21,842 nt of DNA from positions 1 to 21,842 of the forward strand of contig JAYWAC010000330.1 of the NCBI GenBank assembly GCA_043782755.1, read 5' to 3'. Each line of letters starts with the position of its first letter. Positions within the stretch are counted from its first letter, which is position 1. The stretch is from JADJYF01 sp043782755. GTDB lineage: Bacteria > Pseudomonadota > Gammaproteobacteria > Ga0077536. Below the pieces are notes generated by a model. That model was not told where the DNA came from. It did not search any database and saw only the letters and a list, made by a program, of their open reading frames with translations. This document shows, piece by piece, positions 8,100 to 15,498 of this stretch. The position numbers and the translations under genes were made by a program.

Positions 8100-9500
8100 A
8101 TGCAAGAACATCCTGTCCTGCCGCGAGACAAGGCCCTGACGGTCAACCTGGACCCTCACTATTACGGCACTTTCGCCGAGATAGGTGCCGGACAGGAAGT
8201 GGTGCGATGGTTCTTTCGCACCGGGGGTGCGGCGGGCACCATTGCCAAGAGCATTTCCGCCTACGACATGAAAGTCAGCGATGCGATCTACGGCAGTTGC
8301 GCGCGCTATGTGTGCCGTGAACGTCTGCAATCCATGCTCGACTACGAACAACGTCTGAATGTCGAAAGGCTAGGCAAAGTACGCGGTGACGACACGACGT
8401 TTTTCGCCTTTGCCGATACGGTGTCGGCACGAAACTTTCGCGGCAACAACGAATGCCATGGCTGGATGGGCATCAAGTTTCAGACCGGGCCCCACAGCGA
8501 CGACCACCAGATCGTCATCCATGTGCGCATGCTCGACATCGAAAATGCATTACAGCAGGAAGCGCTCGGCATCGTTGGCGTCAACTTGATCTATGGCGCT
8601 CGATTCCTGCATGGCCAACCTGAAAGCTTACTGGAGTCCCTGCTCGACGGACTCAGCACGAACCGCATTGAAATCGATCTGATCGAGTTTCAAGGCAAGG
8701 AATTCCGGTATGTCGACAACCGGGTGATGAGTCTTAGGCTCGTTCAGATCGGTCTGACCGGCGCCGCGATGTTTTCCGCCGATGGCCATGTGCTCCAGCC
8801 ATCTGAAGTCTTGTACAAGAAACCGGTGCTGGTCGAGCGCGGTCGATTTCGACCCGTCACCTATGTGAATCTCGACCTCGCCGCTGCGGCGCTCAGGAGT
8901 TTTGAAGCCGAAGCCGACGACGTGGAGCCGGGCGAAACGGTCTCAATCATGGAAATCACCATGCGCAACCTGATGGCCGATGGCGAGGTTGACCTGAACG
9001 ATTTCATCAGTCGCGCCGATGTGCTGGCCACGACCGGGCACACGGTCATGATTTCCGATTTTTACGAGTACTACCGCCTGGCCAACTATCTATTCCGCTA
9101 CACCAATCGCCGCGTCGGCCTCGCGATGGGCGGCACGAGTCTGCTAGGTATTTTCGACGAGTCCTACTACGGCAATTTGGACGGTGGCATCCTTGAAAGC
9201 TTTGGCCGCCTGTTCAAGAACAACCTCAAGCTCTTCGTATATCCCTATCTCGATCCCGTGACCCGTCAACTGATCACCATCGACAATTTGGAAGTCGCCG
9301 ACAATTTACGCCAGCTCTACGGCTATCTCGTCGACCGACGCTATATCGTGCAGTTGACCGATATCAATCACGACTATCTCGAGATCTACTCGCCCGATGT
9401 ACTGGGGAAAATCGGCGCACACAACACCGAGTGGGAATCCATGGTGCCGCCCAAGGTCGCCGAAGCGATCAAGATGCGTGGTCTATTCGGCTACAGCTGA
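8100..9500 (+). CDS. Conserved 466-residue protein of unknown function
   Basis: I recognise the sequence as a conserved bacterial family but know no demonstrated function. As I recall, public names for it conflict and do not match its sequence. What is visible: no signal peptide and no membrane helix, so it should be cytoplasmic. Highly patterned blocks are LDPHYYGTFAEIGAGQEV (18-35), FFRTGGAAGTIAKSISAYDM (38-57), ECHGWMGIKFQ (118-128), IHVRMLDIENALQQEALGI (140-158) and GVNLIYGARF (160-169). Toward the C-terminus are TTGHTVMISDFYEYYRLANYL (311-331) and the end MRGLFGYS. Richness in Tyr, Asp, His and conserved Gly suggests an enzyme. The ATG at 8100 has only a weak GAGG site upstream, but the 'LDPHYYGTFAEIGAGQE' opening normally lies near the N-terminus, which supports it. 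It is isolated, between a long gap and a convergent MOSC gene. Confidence 0.85.
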   Translation: MQEHPVLPRDKALTVNLDPHYYGTFAEIGAGQEVVRWFFRTGGAAGTIAKSISAYDMKVSDAIYGSCARYVCRERLQSMLDYEQRLNVERLGKVRGDDTTFFAFADTVSARNFRGNNECHGWMGIKFQTGPHSDDHQIVIHVRMLDIENALQQEALGIVGVNLIYGARFLHGQPESLLESLLDGLSTNRIEIDLIEFQGKEFRYVDNRVMSLRLVQIGLTGAAMFSADGHVLQPSEVLYKKPVLVERGRFRPVTYVNLDLAAAALRSFEAEADDVEPGETVSIMEITMRNLMADGEVDLNDFISRADVLATTGHTVMISDFYEYYRLANYLFRYTNRRVGLAMGGTSLLGIFDESYYGNLDGGILESFGRLFKNNLKLFVYPYLDPVTRQLITIDNLEVADNLRQLYGYLVDRRYIVQLTDINHDYLEIYSPDVLGKIGAHNTEWESMVPPKVAEAIKMRGLFGYS

Positions 9501-9559
9501 GGCCTGGCGCTCGGTAGCCGACAAATCTCCGGCGACACCGGCTTGGTGATCTTCAGTAC

Positions 9560-10414
9560 TTAAAACAGCTCCACGGCATCGCCTACCCGCAGTTCGCCAG
9601 CAACAGTTGTCATGGCGTAGATCCCGAGGTTCTGCTCGGCGTCCCGCACGATGGTTCGTAGGATCGATCGATCGACGCCAAGATCTGCTTGCGTCCGAGT
9701 CACGGCGCCACAGCGCGGTGTCGTGCTCACGCAATCGATTTCCACCGCGCCGATCTTGAGTCGTTTACCCAACCATGTTTGTTCGGCCAGCCCAGCGAGG
9801 CCGGGCGCAGTTTCGATAAGAAAATTCGGACGGAATCGCCGCGCATCCCAATCTGCTTGCGGATTCTTGTCGCGCAGATGGTTGAGCGTGGCGGTGGTGA
9901 TGAGATGAAGTGGGGTCACGAGAAAAAATGTGCCGGGCAGCGAGACGAAATCCGCGACGTTCTGCGGTACATCAAATAAAAAATCGGGCAGCGGTTCGCC
10001 GGCCTCGCGGTCGAAGGTCGCGACCAGTTCATCGAGCCAGCTACCATCGTCGCGCTTATGGCGGCGATAGAATTCAAGTTCGTCGGCGGACCGCAAGGGC
10101 ACCAGGGTCGACGCGTGTCCCGTCAGGGCGGAGAGTCGTGGATTGATCGCCGGATGGTCGCTGCCAAGGATGGCGCCGTCAGGAAACCCCACTTCGACCT
10201 GCCCACTGTCGAGCGAGGAACGACGCGCCCAACACTGCAAGAGTTGCGGCCGCGCCTTGCAACTCTGGATTTCGGCGCGCTGCACATCACGCAAGGCCCA
10301 GATGCGATCGCCGCTCAAGCCCTGGCTCCCGACCAGGCCCGTGGGCAATTGTTCGCCGCCCATACCCTTGACCGGATAACGCCAGATCTCCTTGATCGTG
10401 CCGACCTGAATCAT
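9560..10414 (-). CDS. MOSC domain-containing protein (second copy, YcbX/mARC-like)
   Basis: 284 residues with a complete MOSC_N plus MOSC arrangement. The opening WRYPVKGMGGEQL (11-23) is the standard beta-barrel signature. The core holds the cysteine expected to bind molybdenum cofactor, Cys235 in TTPRCGAVTRTQADLGVD. The end ELRVGDAVELF (274-284) is the closing strand. Relatives reduce N-hydroxylated compounds or handle sulfur on the cofactor, with electrons from 2Fe-2S partners. No ferredoxin domain is fused, unlike E. coli YcbX. The start ATG at 10414 follows a GAGGAGATAGGCA ribosome region on the minus strand. It is transcribed away from the flavin monooxygenase gene across a 225-base shared promoter region, so the two could be co-regulated. 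It is more canonical than the first MOSC copy in this window. Confidence 0.92.
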   Translation of the reverse strand: MIQVGTIKEIWRYPVKGMGGEQLPTGLVGSQGLSGDRIWALRDVQRAEIQSCKARPQLLQCWARRSSLDSGQVEVGFPDGAILGSDHPAINPRLSALTGHASTLVPLRSADELEFYRRHKRDDGSWLDELVATFDREAGEPLPDFLFDVPQNVADFVSLPGTFFLVTPLHLITTATLNHLRDKNPQADWDARRFRPNFLIETAPGLAGLAEQTWLGKRLKIGAVEIDCVSTTPRCGAVTRTQADLGVDRSILRTIVRDAEQNLGIYAMTTVAGELRVGDAVELF

Positions 10415-10639
10415 TGCCTATCTCCTCGCCTGTGTATGGAAGCGGGCCGAGCCGTCCCGCCCGTTTCCCGCAGCAAGAAATAGGCCGAATATTGAATCGA
10501 TGCTGCGGCAGTTCACGCGCGAGCCGTGGCGCCGTGCCTGTGTTGGCGGTGCTCGAAGTCTCCACGCATTTCCGTATACGCTTGCCCGCGCCGGCGGCAC
10601 AACTCACTCGAATCACCCTGGGGATGGAAAGACAGAGCC

Positions 10640-12403
10640 ATGAGTTCAAAAGAATTCGACACCGACGTCATCGTCATCGGTAGCGGTCCTACCGGTGCCA
10701 CCACCGCCCTGGCATTGGCCACGTATGGTGCCCGCGTCACGGTCGCGACCTACTACAACTGGACAGCCAACACTCCACGCGCGCACATCACCAATCAACG
10801 CACTATGGAAGTTCTGCGGGATCTCGGCGTCGAGGCGGAAGTCGCCAAGTACGCGACGCCGTGGGACAGAATGGGTGACACGCTCTTCACGACCAGCCTC
10901 GCCGGTGAAGAGATTGCGCGACTGCGCACCTGGGGCACAGGCGATGACCGCCTCGGTGACTATCTGCAAGGCAGTCCCTGTCCAATGATGGATATTCCGC
11001 AGACTGCCATGGAGCCGGTGCTGTTGACGTCCGCAGCAGAGCGCGGTGCGCGCTTGCTGTTCAACACGGAATACCTTTCCCACACGCAGGACGATAGCGG
11101 CGTGACGGTCGTGCTTCGCGATCGAGTCTCGGCGCGACGATTCGAACTCAGGGCCAAGTACCTGGTCGGCGCCGACGGTGCGCGTTCGACTATCGTCGAT
11201 CAGATCGGACTTGCGATCGAAGGCGAGCACGCGCGGGCTGGCACGGTGTATACGCTGTTCGACGCCGACCTCAGCCGTTATGTTCAGCATCGTCCGAGTA
11301 TCCTTTATTGGATCGTGACCTCAGGCGCCCTGTTCGGTGAAATCGGCATGGGTCTGTTGAGAGCAATCAAGCCGTGGGGTCAATGGATCTCGGGCTGGGG
11401 ATTCGACCTTGCGAAGGGCGATCCGGATGTGTCTCCTGAATCGGTCAGCGCCAAGATCCGCGTTATGGTGGGCGACCCGAATCTGGAGATGACGATACGC
11501 TCGACCTCAATCTGGTACGTCAATCAAGCCTATGCGACGACCTACTCTGTCGGCAGAGTCTTCTGCGGCGGCGACGCCGTGCATCGGCATCCGCCATCCA
11601 GCGGACTGGGTTCGAACACCTGCATCCAGGACGCGTTCAACCTGGCCTGGAAGCTGGCGTTTGTGATCCGAGGGGATGCAGGACCGCAGCTACTGGAGTC
11701 CTACTCTCTCGAACGCGCTCCTGTGGGCAAGCAGGTCGTTATGCGAGCGAACCAGTCGCGACTCGAATACGCGCCGCTCAATCAGTGCTTCCGCGTCGTC
11801 GGCGATCAAGACCCTGTGGTTGCCGGGCTCAAACGCCTGCGTGATCCTGGCCCGCAAGGCGCCGCCATTCGCGAGGACCTGACCCGCGCCTTGGAACTTA
11901 AGAACACCGAGTTCAACGCGCAGGGTGTCGAGATGAATCAGCGCTATGAATCTTCGGCGGTCTTATCCGCAGCGCATGCAGCGCCCGAACAATGGCAGCG
12001 AGACCGCAGCCTCTATCTGCAAGCAACGACACGGCCCGGCGCGAAGATCCCCCACGTCTGGCTTGTCGATCGCCATGGCAGGCGCGTTTCGACGCTCGAC
12101 GTGGTCGGCCATGGCCGCATGTCTCTCGTCACCGGATTGTCTGGTACCGCCTGGATAGACGCCGTAGAACGCCTAGCACATCCGTTCCTAAGGACGGTCG
12201 TTGTCGGCTCTGCCGACGCGCAGGACTTGTACTACAACTGGGCCCGTTGTCGAGAAGTCGCCGAAGCCGGCGCGCTACTCGTTCGGCCAGACGGCTACGT
12301 CGCCTGGCGACACTTCGACGCGGTGTGGGATGAAAGCATGGCCTTCAACGCGCTCAGGTCCGCGCTCACGGCTATCCTCTCGACGACTTTCGACGCCTCG
12401 TGA
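10640..12403 (+). CDS. FAD-dependent aromatic monooxygenase, TfdB/phenol hydroxylase type
   Basis: 587 residues, matching 2,4-dichlorophenol 6-monooxygenase (TfdB, about 598) along its length. It should hydroxylate an aromatic or other cyclic enol with NAD(P)H and O2. The FAD-binding GxGxxG is at 14-19 (IGSGPTG). PRAHITNQRTMEVLRDLG (46-63) is a TfdB-group hallmark. The DG motif YLVGADGARS is at 174-183 and the second FAD motif GGDAVHRHPPSSGLG at 310-324. A thioredoxin-like C-terminal domain covers about 460-580, with PHVWL, STLDVVGHGRMSLVTG and LLVRPDGYVAWR. The ATG at 10640 is preceded 8 bases upstream by GGAAAG and begins just before the FAD strand. The longer open frame back to 10526 adds non-homologous residues. 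It heads a plus-strand run of five catabolic genes. The actual substrate is unknown: residues around the substrate pocket differ from TfdB, and no chlorocatechol dioxygenase is present. Confidence 0.93.
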   Translation: MSSKEFDTDVIVIGSGPTGATTALALATYGARVTVATYYNWTANTPRAHITNQRTMEVLRDLGVEAEVAKYATPWDRMGDTLFTTSLAGEEIARLRTWGTGDDRLGDYLQGSPCPMMDIPQTAMEPVLLTSAAERGARLLFNTEYLSHTQDDSGVTVVLRDRVSARRFELRAKYLVGADGARSTIVDQIGLAIEGEHARAGTVYTLFDADLSRYVQHRPSILYWIVTSGALFGEIGMGLLRAIKPWGQWISGWGFDLAKGDPDVSPESVSAKIRVMVGDPNLEMTIRSTSIWYVNQAYATTYSVGRVFCGGDAVHRHPPSSGLGSNTCIQDAFNLAWKLAFVIRGDAGPQLLESYSLERAPVGKQVVMRANQSRLEYAPLNQCFRVVGDQDPVVAGLKRLRDPGPQGAAIREDLTRALELKNTEFNAQGVEMNQRYESSAVLSAAHAAPEQWQRDRSLYLQATTRPGAKIPHVWLVDRHGRRVSTLDVVGHGRMSLVTGLSGTAWIDAVERLAHPFLRTVVVGSADAQDLYYNWARCREVAEAGALLVRPDGYVAWRHFDAVWDESMAFNALRSALTAILSTTFDAS

Positions 12404-12417
12404 CTCCTTGAAGGAGT
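12403..12417 (+). repeat. Inverted repeat overlapping the monooxygenase stop codon
   Basis: ACTCCTT and AAGGAGT are perfect 7-base arms around a single G, beginning at the last base of the TGA stop. The right arm contains an AAGGAG ribosome-like site with no ATG at a usable distance. Because the centre is one base it is unlikely to form a stable RNA hairpin; it could be a protein site or leftover sequence. Confidence 0.4.
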
Positions 12418-12592
12418 ACGAAATCCCGGCACTCACCGCAGGCATTCCGCTGCGAGTACACCGCACCGCGTCGTTGTTGATTTCGATGGAAGTGAGACGG
12501 ACAGCTATCACGTGGCGCGCCATGACGAGGATGTCGCTCAAGCTGTATCGGGCTACCATGCTTCAAGTCAGGCCTGGGGAGGTTGGATATGA
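12404..12592 (+). other. 185-base spacer containing an in-frame open stretch after the monooxygenase stop
   Basis: After the TGA at 12401-12403 the same frame stays open for 62 codons, ending with TGA at 12590-12592. That TGA overlaps the next gene's ATG as ATGA, the usual signature of translational coupling. The second half reads VDFDGSETDSYHVARHDEDV and continues to AWGGWI. No usable start codon with a ribosome site is present at its head. It could be a decayed small gene, a fossil of a longer monooxygenase, or chance in GC-rich DNA. Confidence 0.3.
12576..12582 (+). promoter_or_regulatory. Ribosome binding site that decides the dehydrogenase start
   Basis: GGGGAGG ends 6 bases before ATG 12589. 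The upstream in-frame TTG at 12583 directly abuts it and cannot be served by it. Confidence 0.75.
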
Positions 12593-13482
12593 ACAAGCAG
12601 ATTTTCGGATTTGTTGGCATCGGTCGCATGGGGGGACTGATGACACCGCGCTTGTTACAGCACGGCCATGAAGTGCATATCTACGATGTCAGTACCGAGG
12701 CGATTGCCGCACTGAGTGCGCAAGGTGCGATTGCCGCGACGTCGGCGAGTGCTGTCGGGGATGTCGCGGACGTCGTTTTTTTAAGCCTGCCCAATCCGGA
12801 GATCGTCCGCCAAGCAGCACTGCAGCCGGACGGTCTCATCGCCGGCAGCCGCGTCAAGCGGGTGGTGGATTTTTCGACCATCGGACCACGCATGGCAGGG
12901 ATCGTCGCGGCTGCGCTTGCGGAGCGCGGCATCATCTATGTCGATGCGCCCGTCAGCGGTGGGCTCAAGGGCGCGCGCGAAGGCACGCTGGCGGTCATGG
13001 TGTCATGCGCGAGGGCGGTTTATCTCGAGCTCGAGTCCATCCTCGTCCTGTTCGGCAAACCGTTTCATCTTGGCGAGCGCGCAGGCCAGGCGCAGACCAT
13101 GAAGCTCGCCAATAATCTGCTGGCCGCCGCCGCGATTGCCTTGACCTCCGAAGCCATGGTGATGGGCGTCAAGGCCGGGCTCGACCCGAAGGTCATGTTG
13201 GAAGTGCTCAATGCCGGGTCGGGGCGCAACAGCGCATCGCAGGACAAATTTCCGCGCGCCATTCTGCCCGGCACTTTCGACTTCGGTTTTGCTACCGGTT
13301 TGTCCTATAAGGACGTGCGCTTGTGTATCGACGAAGCGGAAGCCTTGGGCGTGCCGATGGTGTGTGGCGCGGCGGTACGCCAGATGCTGGCCGTGACTAA
13401 CGCAGTCTATGGTGCCGATTCCGATTTCACTTCGATGTGTAAAGTCGTCGAATCGTGGGCCGGTGTCGAAGTGCGCGGATAA
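12589..13482 (+). CDS. 3-hydroxyisobutyrate dehydrogenase-family NAD(P)-dependent oxidoreductase
   Basis: 297 residues of the beta-hydroxyacid dehydrogenase family, which oxidises a 3-hydroxyacid or reduces the matching semialdehyde or keto acid. The Rossmann motif GIGRMG is at 10-15 (FVGIGRMGGLM). The substrate-binding motif DAPVSGGLKGAREGTL is at 119-134. The catalytic lysine is Lys172 in MKLANNLL. The C-terminal helical domain includes YKDVRLCIDEAEALGVP (240-256). An acidic residue after the second strand (IYDV, Asp33) suggests NAD rather than NADP, by analogy with Rossmann enzymes. Start ATG 12589 is chosen from the GGGGAGG ribosome site; MDMN from TTG 12583 is unlikely. Its ATG overlaps a TGA in the frame of the preceding gene. 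Together with the PrpD-like and CMD-like genes downstream it looks like part of one catabolic operon. The natural substrate is not visible. Confidence 0.92.
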   Translation: MNKQIFGFVGIGRMGGLMTPRLLQHGHEVHIYDVSTEAIAALSAQGAIAATSASAVGDVADVVFLSLPNPEIVRQAALQPDGLIAGSRVKRVVDFSTIGPRMAGIVAAALAERGIIYVDAPVSGGLKGAREGTLAVMVSCARAVYLELESILVLFGKPFHLGERAGQAQTMKLANNLLAAAAIALTSEAMVMGVKAGLDPKVMLEVLNAGSGRNSASQDKFPRAILPGTFDFGFATGLSYKDVRLCIDEAEALGVPMVCGAAVRQMLAVTNAVYGADSDFTSMCKVVESWAGVEVRG

Positions 13483-13537
13483 ACATCGCGATCAAGATTG
13501 CGCGAAGGCTCGAAAACCAGCTGGGTAGGAGATCGCC

Positions 13538-14935
13538 ATGCCACTCGTCAACCACGCCGTGACAAATAACTCCCCATTCGCCCCTGACACGCCGCTTGCC
13601 GTGCAGATGGCGCGAACGCTGCTCGCCATGTCTGTGGAGCAGTTGCCGATGGCGGTCATCGAGAAGGTCAAGGTGTGTCTGTTCGATCTCATCGGTTGTG
13701 CCTTCGAAGCGCACTCGCTGCCGTGGAGTCGCCAGGCGCGACAGGTGATCGAGACCAGTGCCGATCTTCGGCGAGGCGCGAGTGTGATAGGCATGGCGGG
13801 CCGCGTGAGCGCCGCGGATGCGGCGTTCGCGAATGCCGTGATGGCCCATGGTCTGGTGCGGGAAGACATGCACGCCGGCAGCATCAGTCATCTCGGCATC
13901 ATTGTGCTACCGACCTTGCTGGCGCTGGCCCAGCGCCGTCGCGTCAGCGGGCGCGATTTTATCGCGGCGGCCGTGGTTGGTTACGAAGCGGGCGGCCAGC
14001 TCGGTCGTGCCGTGATGGATGCTGAAGTTGCCAAGATCCACCGACCGACGGGCGTCACCGGGCCACTTGCCGGCGCCGCCGCCGGGGCACGCTTACTCGC
14101 TCTCAGCGAGGAGCAAACCACCAGTGCCATCGCGCTGGGCGCAAATACGACGGTGGGCTACAACCAATGGGCTCACACCGGTGGCAGCGAGATGTTTTTT
14201 CAAGCCGGCTTTGCCGCTCGCAACGCCGTGATGGCTGTCGGTCTTGCCGAGGCTGGCGCGTTCGCCTCGCCCACCGCACTCGAAGGCGAGGCTGGACTGT
14301 TCGCAGCTTTCGGCAAGCGCGCGCAGGCCAATCTCTCACTGTTCGCAGCCGAGCCGGAGATCTTGTCCGTCTATCACAAGCCCGTGCCGGCCTGCAATTT
14401 TGCGCAGACGGCTAGCCAGGCCGCGCTGCGACTGACGCGCGAAGCCGGCTTCTCCATGGACGATATCGCGTCGATCACAGTGCGCGTACCGCGCGCCGGC
14501 GCGCTCTATCCCGGCTGCAATCACAGGGGACCGTTCGCCCACATCCTGCAGGCGAAAATGAGCATCCAGTACAACGTTGCCGCTGCCCTCATGGAAGGTG
14601 GGGTATCGGAAAAGAACTTCGCTTTGTTGAATGACGCGCGGCTACATCGACTGATTGGCCTCATGTCGCTGGAAATCGATGAAGAAATGACGCGCGTCTA
14701 TCCGCATCAACAAGGCGGCGAAGTGGAAATTCACAAGCGCGACGGCGCGGTCTTGCGGCACCGTCTTAAGGATGTCGTCAATGCTGAACCCAGCGAAGTG
14801 CGCGACCGCTTCCGCGTCGCCGCCACAGCCATGGTCGGCGCGCGACGCGCTGCGATGATCGAAGATTTTATCGAGCATCTGCATGCCAGCGACGACGCCG
14901 GGCAACTGAGCGTTCTGCTAGAAGCAGAAGCCTAA
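13538..14935 (+). CDS. MmgE/PrpD family protein
   Basis: 465 residues of the superfamily that includes 2-methylcitrate dehydratase (PrpD), cis-aconitate decarboxylase and iminodisuccinate epimerase. Family blocks seen: CLFDLIGCAFEA (47-58), FANAVMAHGLVREDMHAGSI (97-116) and IHRPTGVTGPLAGAAAGARLLAL (167-189). The next block reads TGGSEMFFQAGFAARNAV (214-231), where most PrpD proteins have a Lys/Arg-rich 'TKRLHPG.AA' segment. The last blocks are KPVPACNFAQTASQAAL and YNVAAALM. The missing basic residues mean it probably does not act on a tricarboxylate such as 2-methylcitrate; that is inference. No prpB, prpC or acnD gene is near, also against a methylcitrate role. The ribosome site GTAGGAGA lies about 5 bases before the ATG. 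It is 55 bases after the dehydrogenase. Likely a lyase or isomerase acting on a ring-cleavage intermediate. Confidence 0.9.
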   Translation: MPLVNHAVTNNSPFAPDTPLAVQMARTLLAMSVEQLPMAVIEKVKVCLFDLIGCAFEAHSLPWSRQARQVIETSADLRRGASVIGMAGRVSAADAAFANAVMAHGLVREDMHAGSISHLGIIVLPTLLALAQRRRVSGRDFIAAAVVGYEAGGQLGRAVMDAEVAKIHRPTGVTGPLAGAAAGARLLALSEEQTTSAIALGANTTVGYNQWAHTGGSEMFFQAGFAARNAVMAVGLAEAGAFASPTALEGEAGLFAAFGKRAQANLSLFAAEPEILSVYHKPVPACNFAQTASQAALRLTREAGFSMDDIASITVRVPRAGALYPGCNHRGPFAHILQAKMSIQYNVAAALMEGGVSEKNFALLNDARLHRLIGLMSLEIDEEMTRVYPHQQGGEVEIHKRDGAVLRHRLKDVVNAEPSEVRDRFRVAATAMVGARRAAMIEDFIEHLHASDDAGQLSVLLEAEA

Positions 14936-15002
14936 CGCAGGCTCTGCGACGGGCACGGCGTCGAGTTAATAAGCATCGAGCACTAGACTAGGGGAGAAAG
15001 AA

Positions 15003-15392
15003 ATGAACGATGATTTGTTCGAGCGCGGCCTTGAAATCCGCAAAGCCGTACTGGGGGCGGAATTCGTCGACAAGGCGATTGCGGCCGCCGACGATTTCAA
15101 TATGCCCATGCAGCGACTGACCACTGAGTATTGTTGGGGGGCGGTGTGGGGGCGCGACGAGCTGCCACGTAAAGTCCGCAGCATGATCAATCTGGCCATG
15201 CTGTCGGCGCTCAATCGTCCGCACGAGCTGAAGACCCATGTGGGCGGTGCTTTACGCAATGGCGTTTCGCGCGAGGAGATTCGGGAAGTGTTACTCCAAG
15301 TGGCTATTTATTGCGGGATCCCCGCCGGGGTCGAAGCCTTCCGTATCGCGAAGGAGGCGATAGCCGAATTCGACCGCAGCGAGAAGGCCTAG
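15003..15392 (+). CDS. Carboxymuconolactone decarboxylase (CMD) family protein
   Basis: 129 residues, the length of PcaC (about 130). Family pattern: GRDELPRKVRSMINLAMLSALN (50-71), then LKTHVGGALRNGVSREEIREVL (76-97) and QVAIYCGIPAGVEAF (99-113). His79 and Cys104 stand in usual positions, and the AhpD CxxC redox pair is absent. This places it with decarboxylase-like rather than peroxidase-like members. PcaC decarboxylates 4-carboxymuconolactone in the beta-ketoadipate pathway, but pcaB, pcaD and pcaGH are not present, so the substrate must be different or unknown. Ribosome site AGGGGAGAAAG lies just before the ATG. The gene is 67 bases behind the PrpD-like gene and 106 before a lactonase-type hydrolase, consistent with handling of a lactone intermediate. 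Confidence 0.9.
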   Translation: MNDDLFERGLEIRKAVLGAEFVDKAIAAADDFNMPMQRLTTEYCWGAVWGRDELPRKVRSMINLAMLSALNRPHELKTHVGGALRNGVSREEIREVLLQVAIYCGIPAGVEAFRIAKEAIAEFDRSEKA

Positions 15393-15498
15393 GGTCTAGC
15401 CGGTAAGCGGCCAGGCTCTATCTTTGGGACTGCGAGCGCCGCGCCGCAAGTGCTCCACTCGATCAGACTCATGATGTGAAGCCCAGGAGTAAGCGACG

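Noticed and set aside
10526..10639. N-terminal extension of the flavin monooxygenase frame
   Set aside because: The added residues are Arg/Cys-rich without family similarity; TfdB-type proteins begin a few residues before the FAD strand.
12201..12671. 156-codon plus-strand frame over the monooxygenase end and spacer
   Set aside because: It overlaps two real genes in another frame and has no start signal; only the in-frame spacer stretch is kept as an observation.
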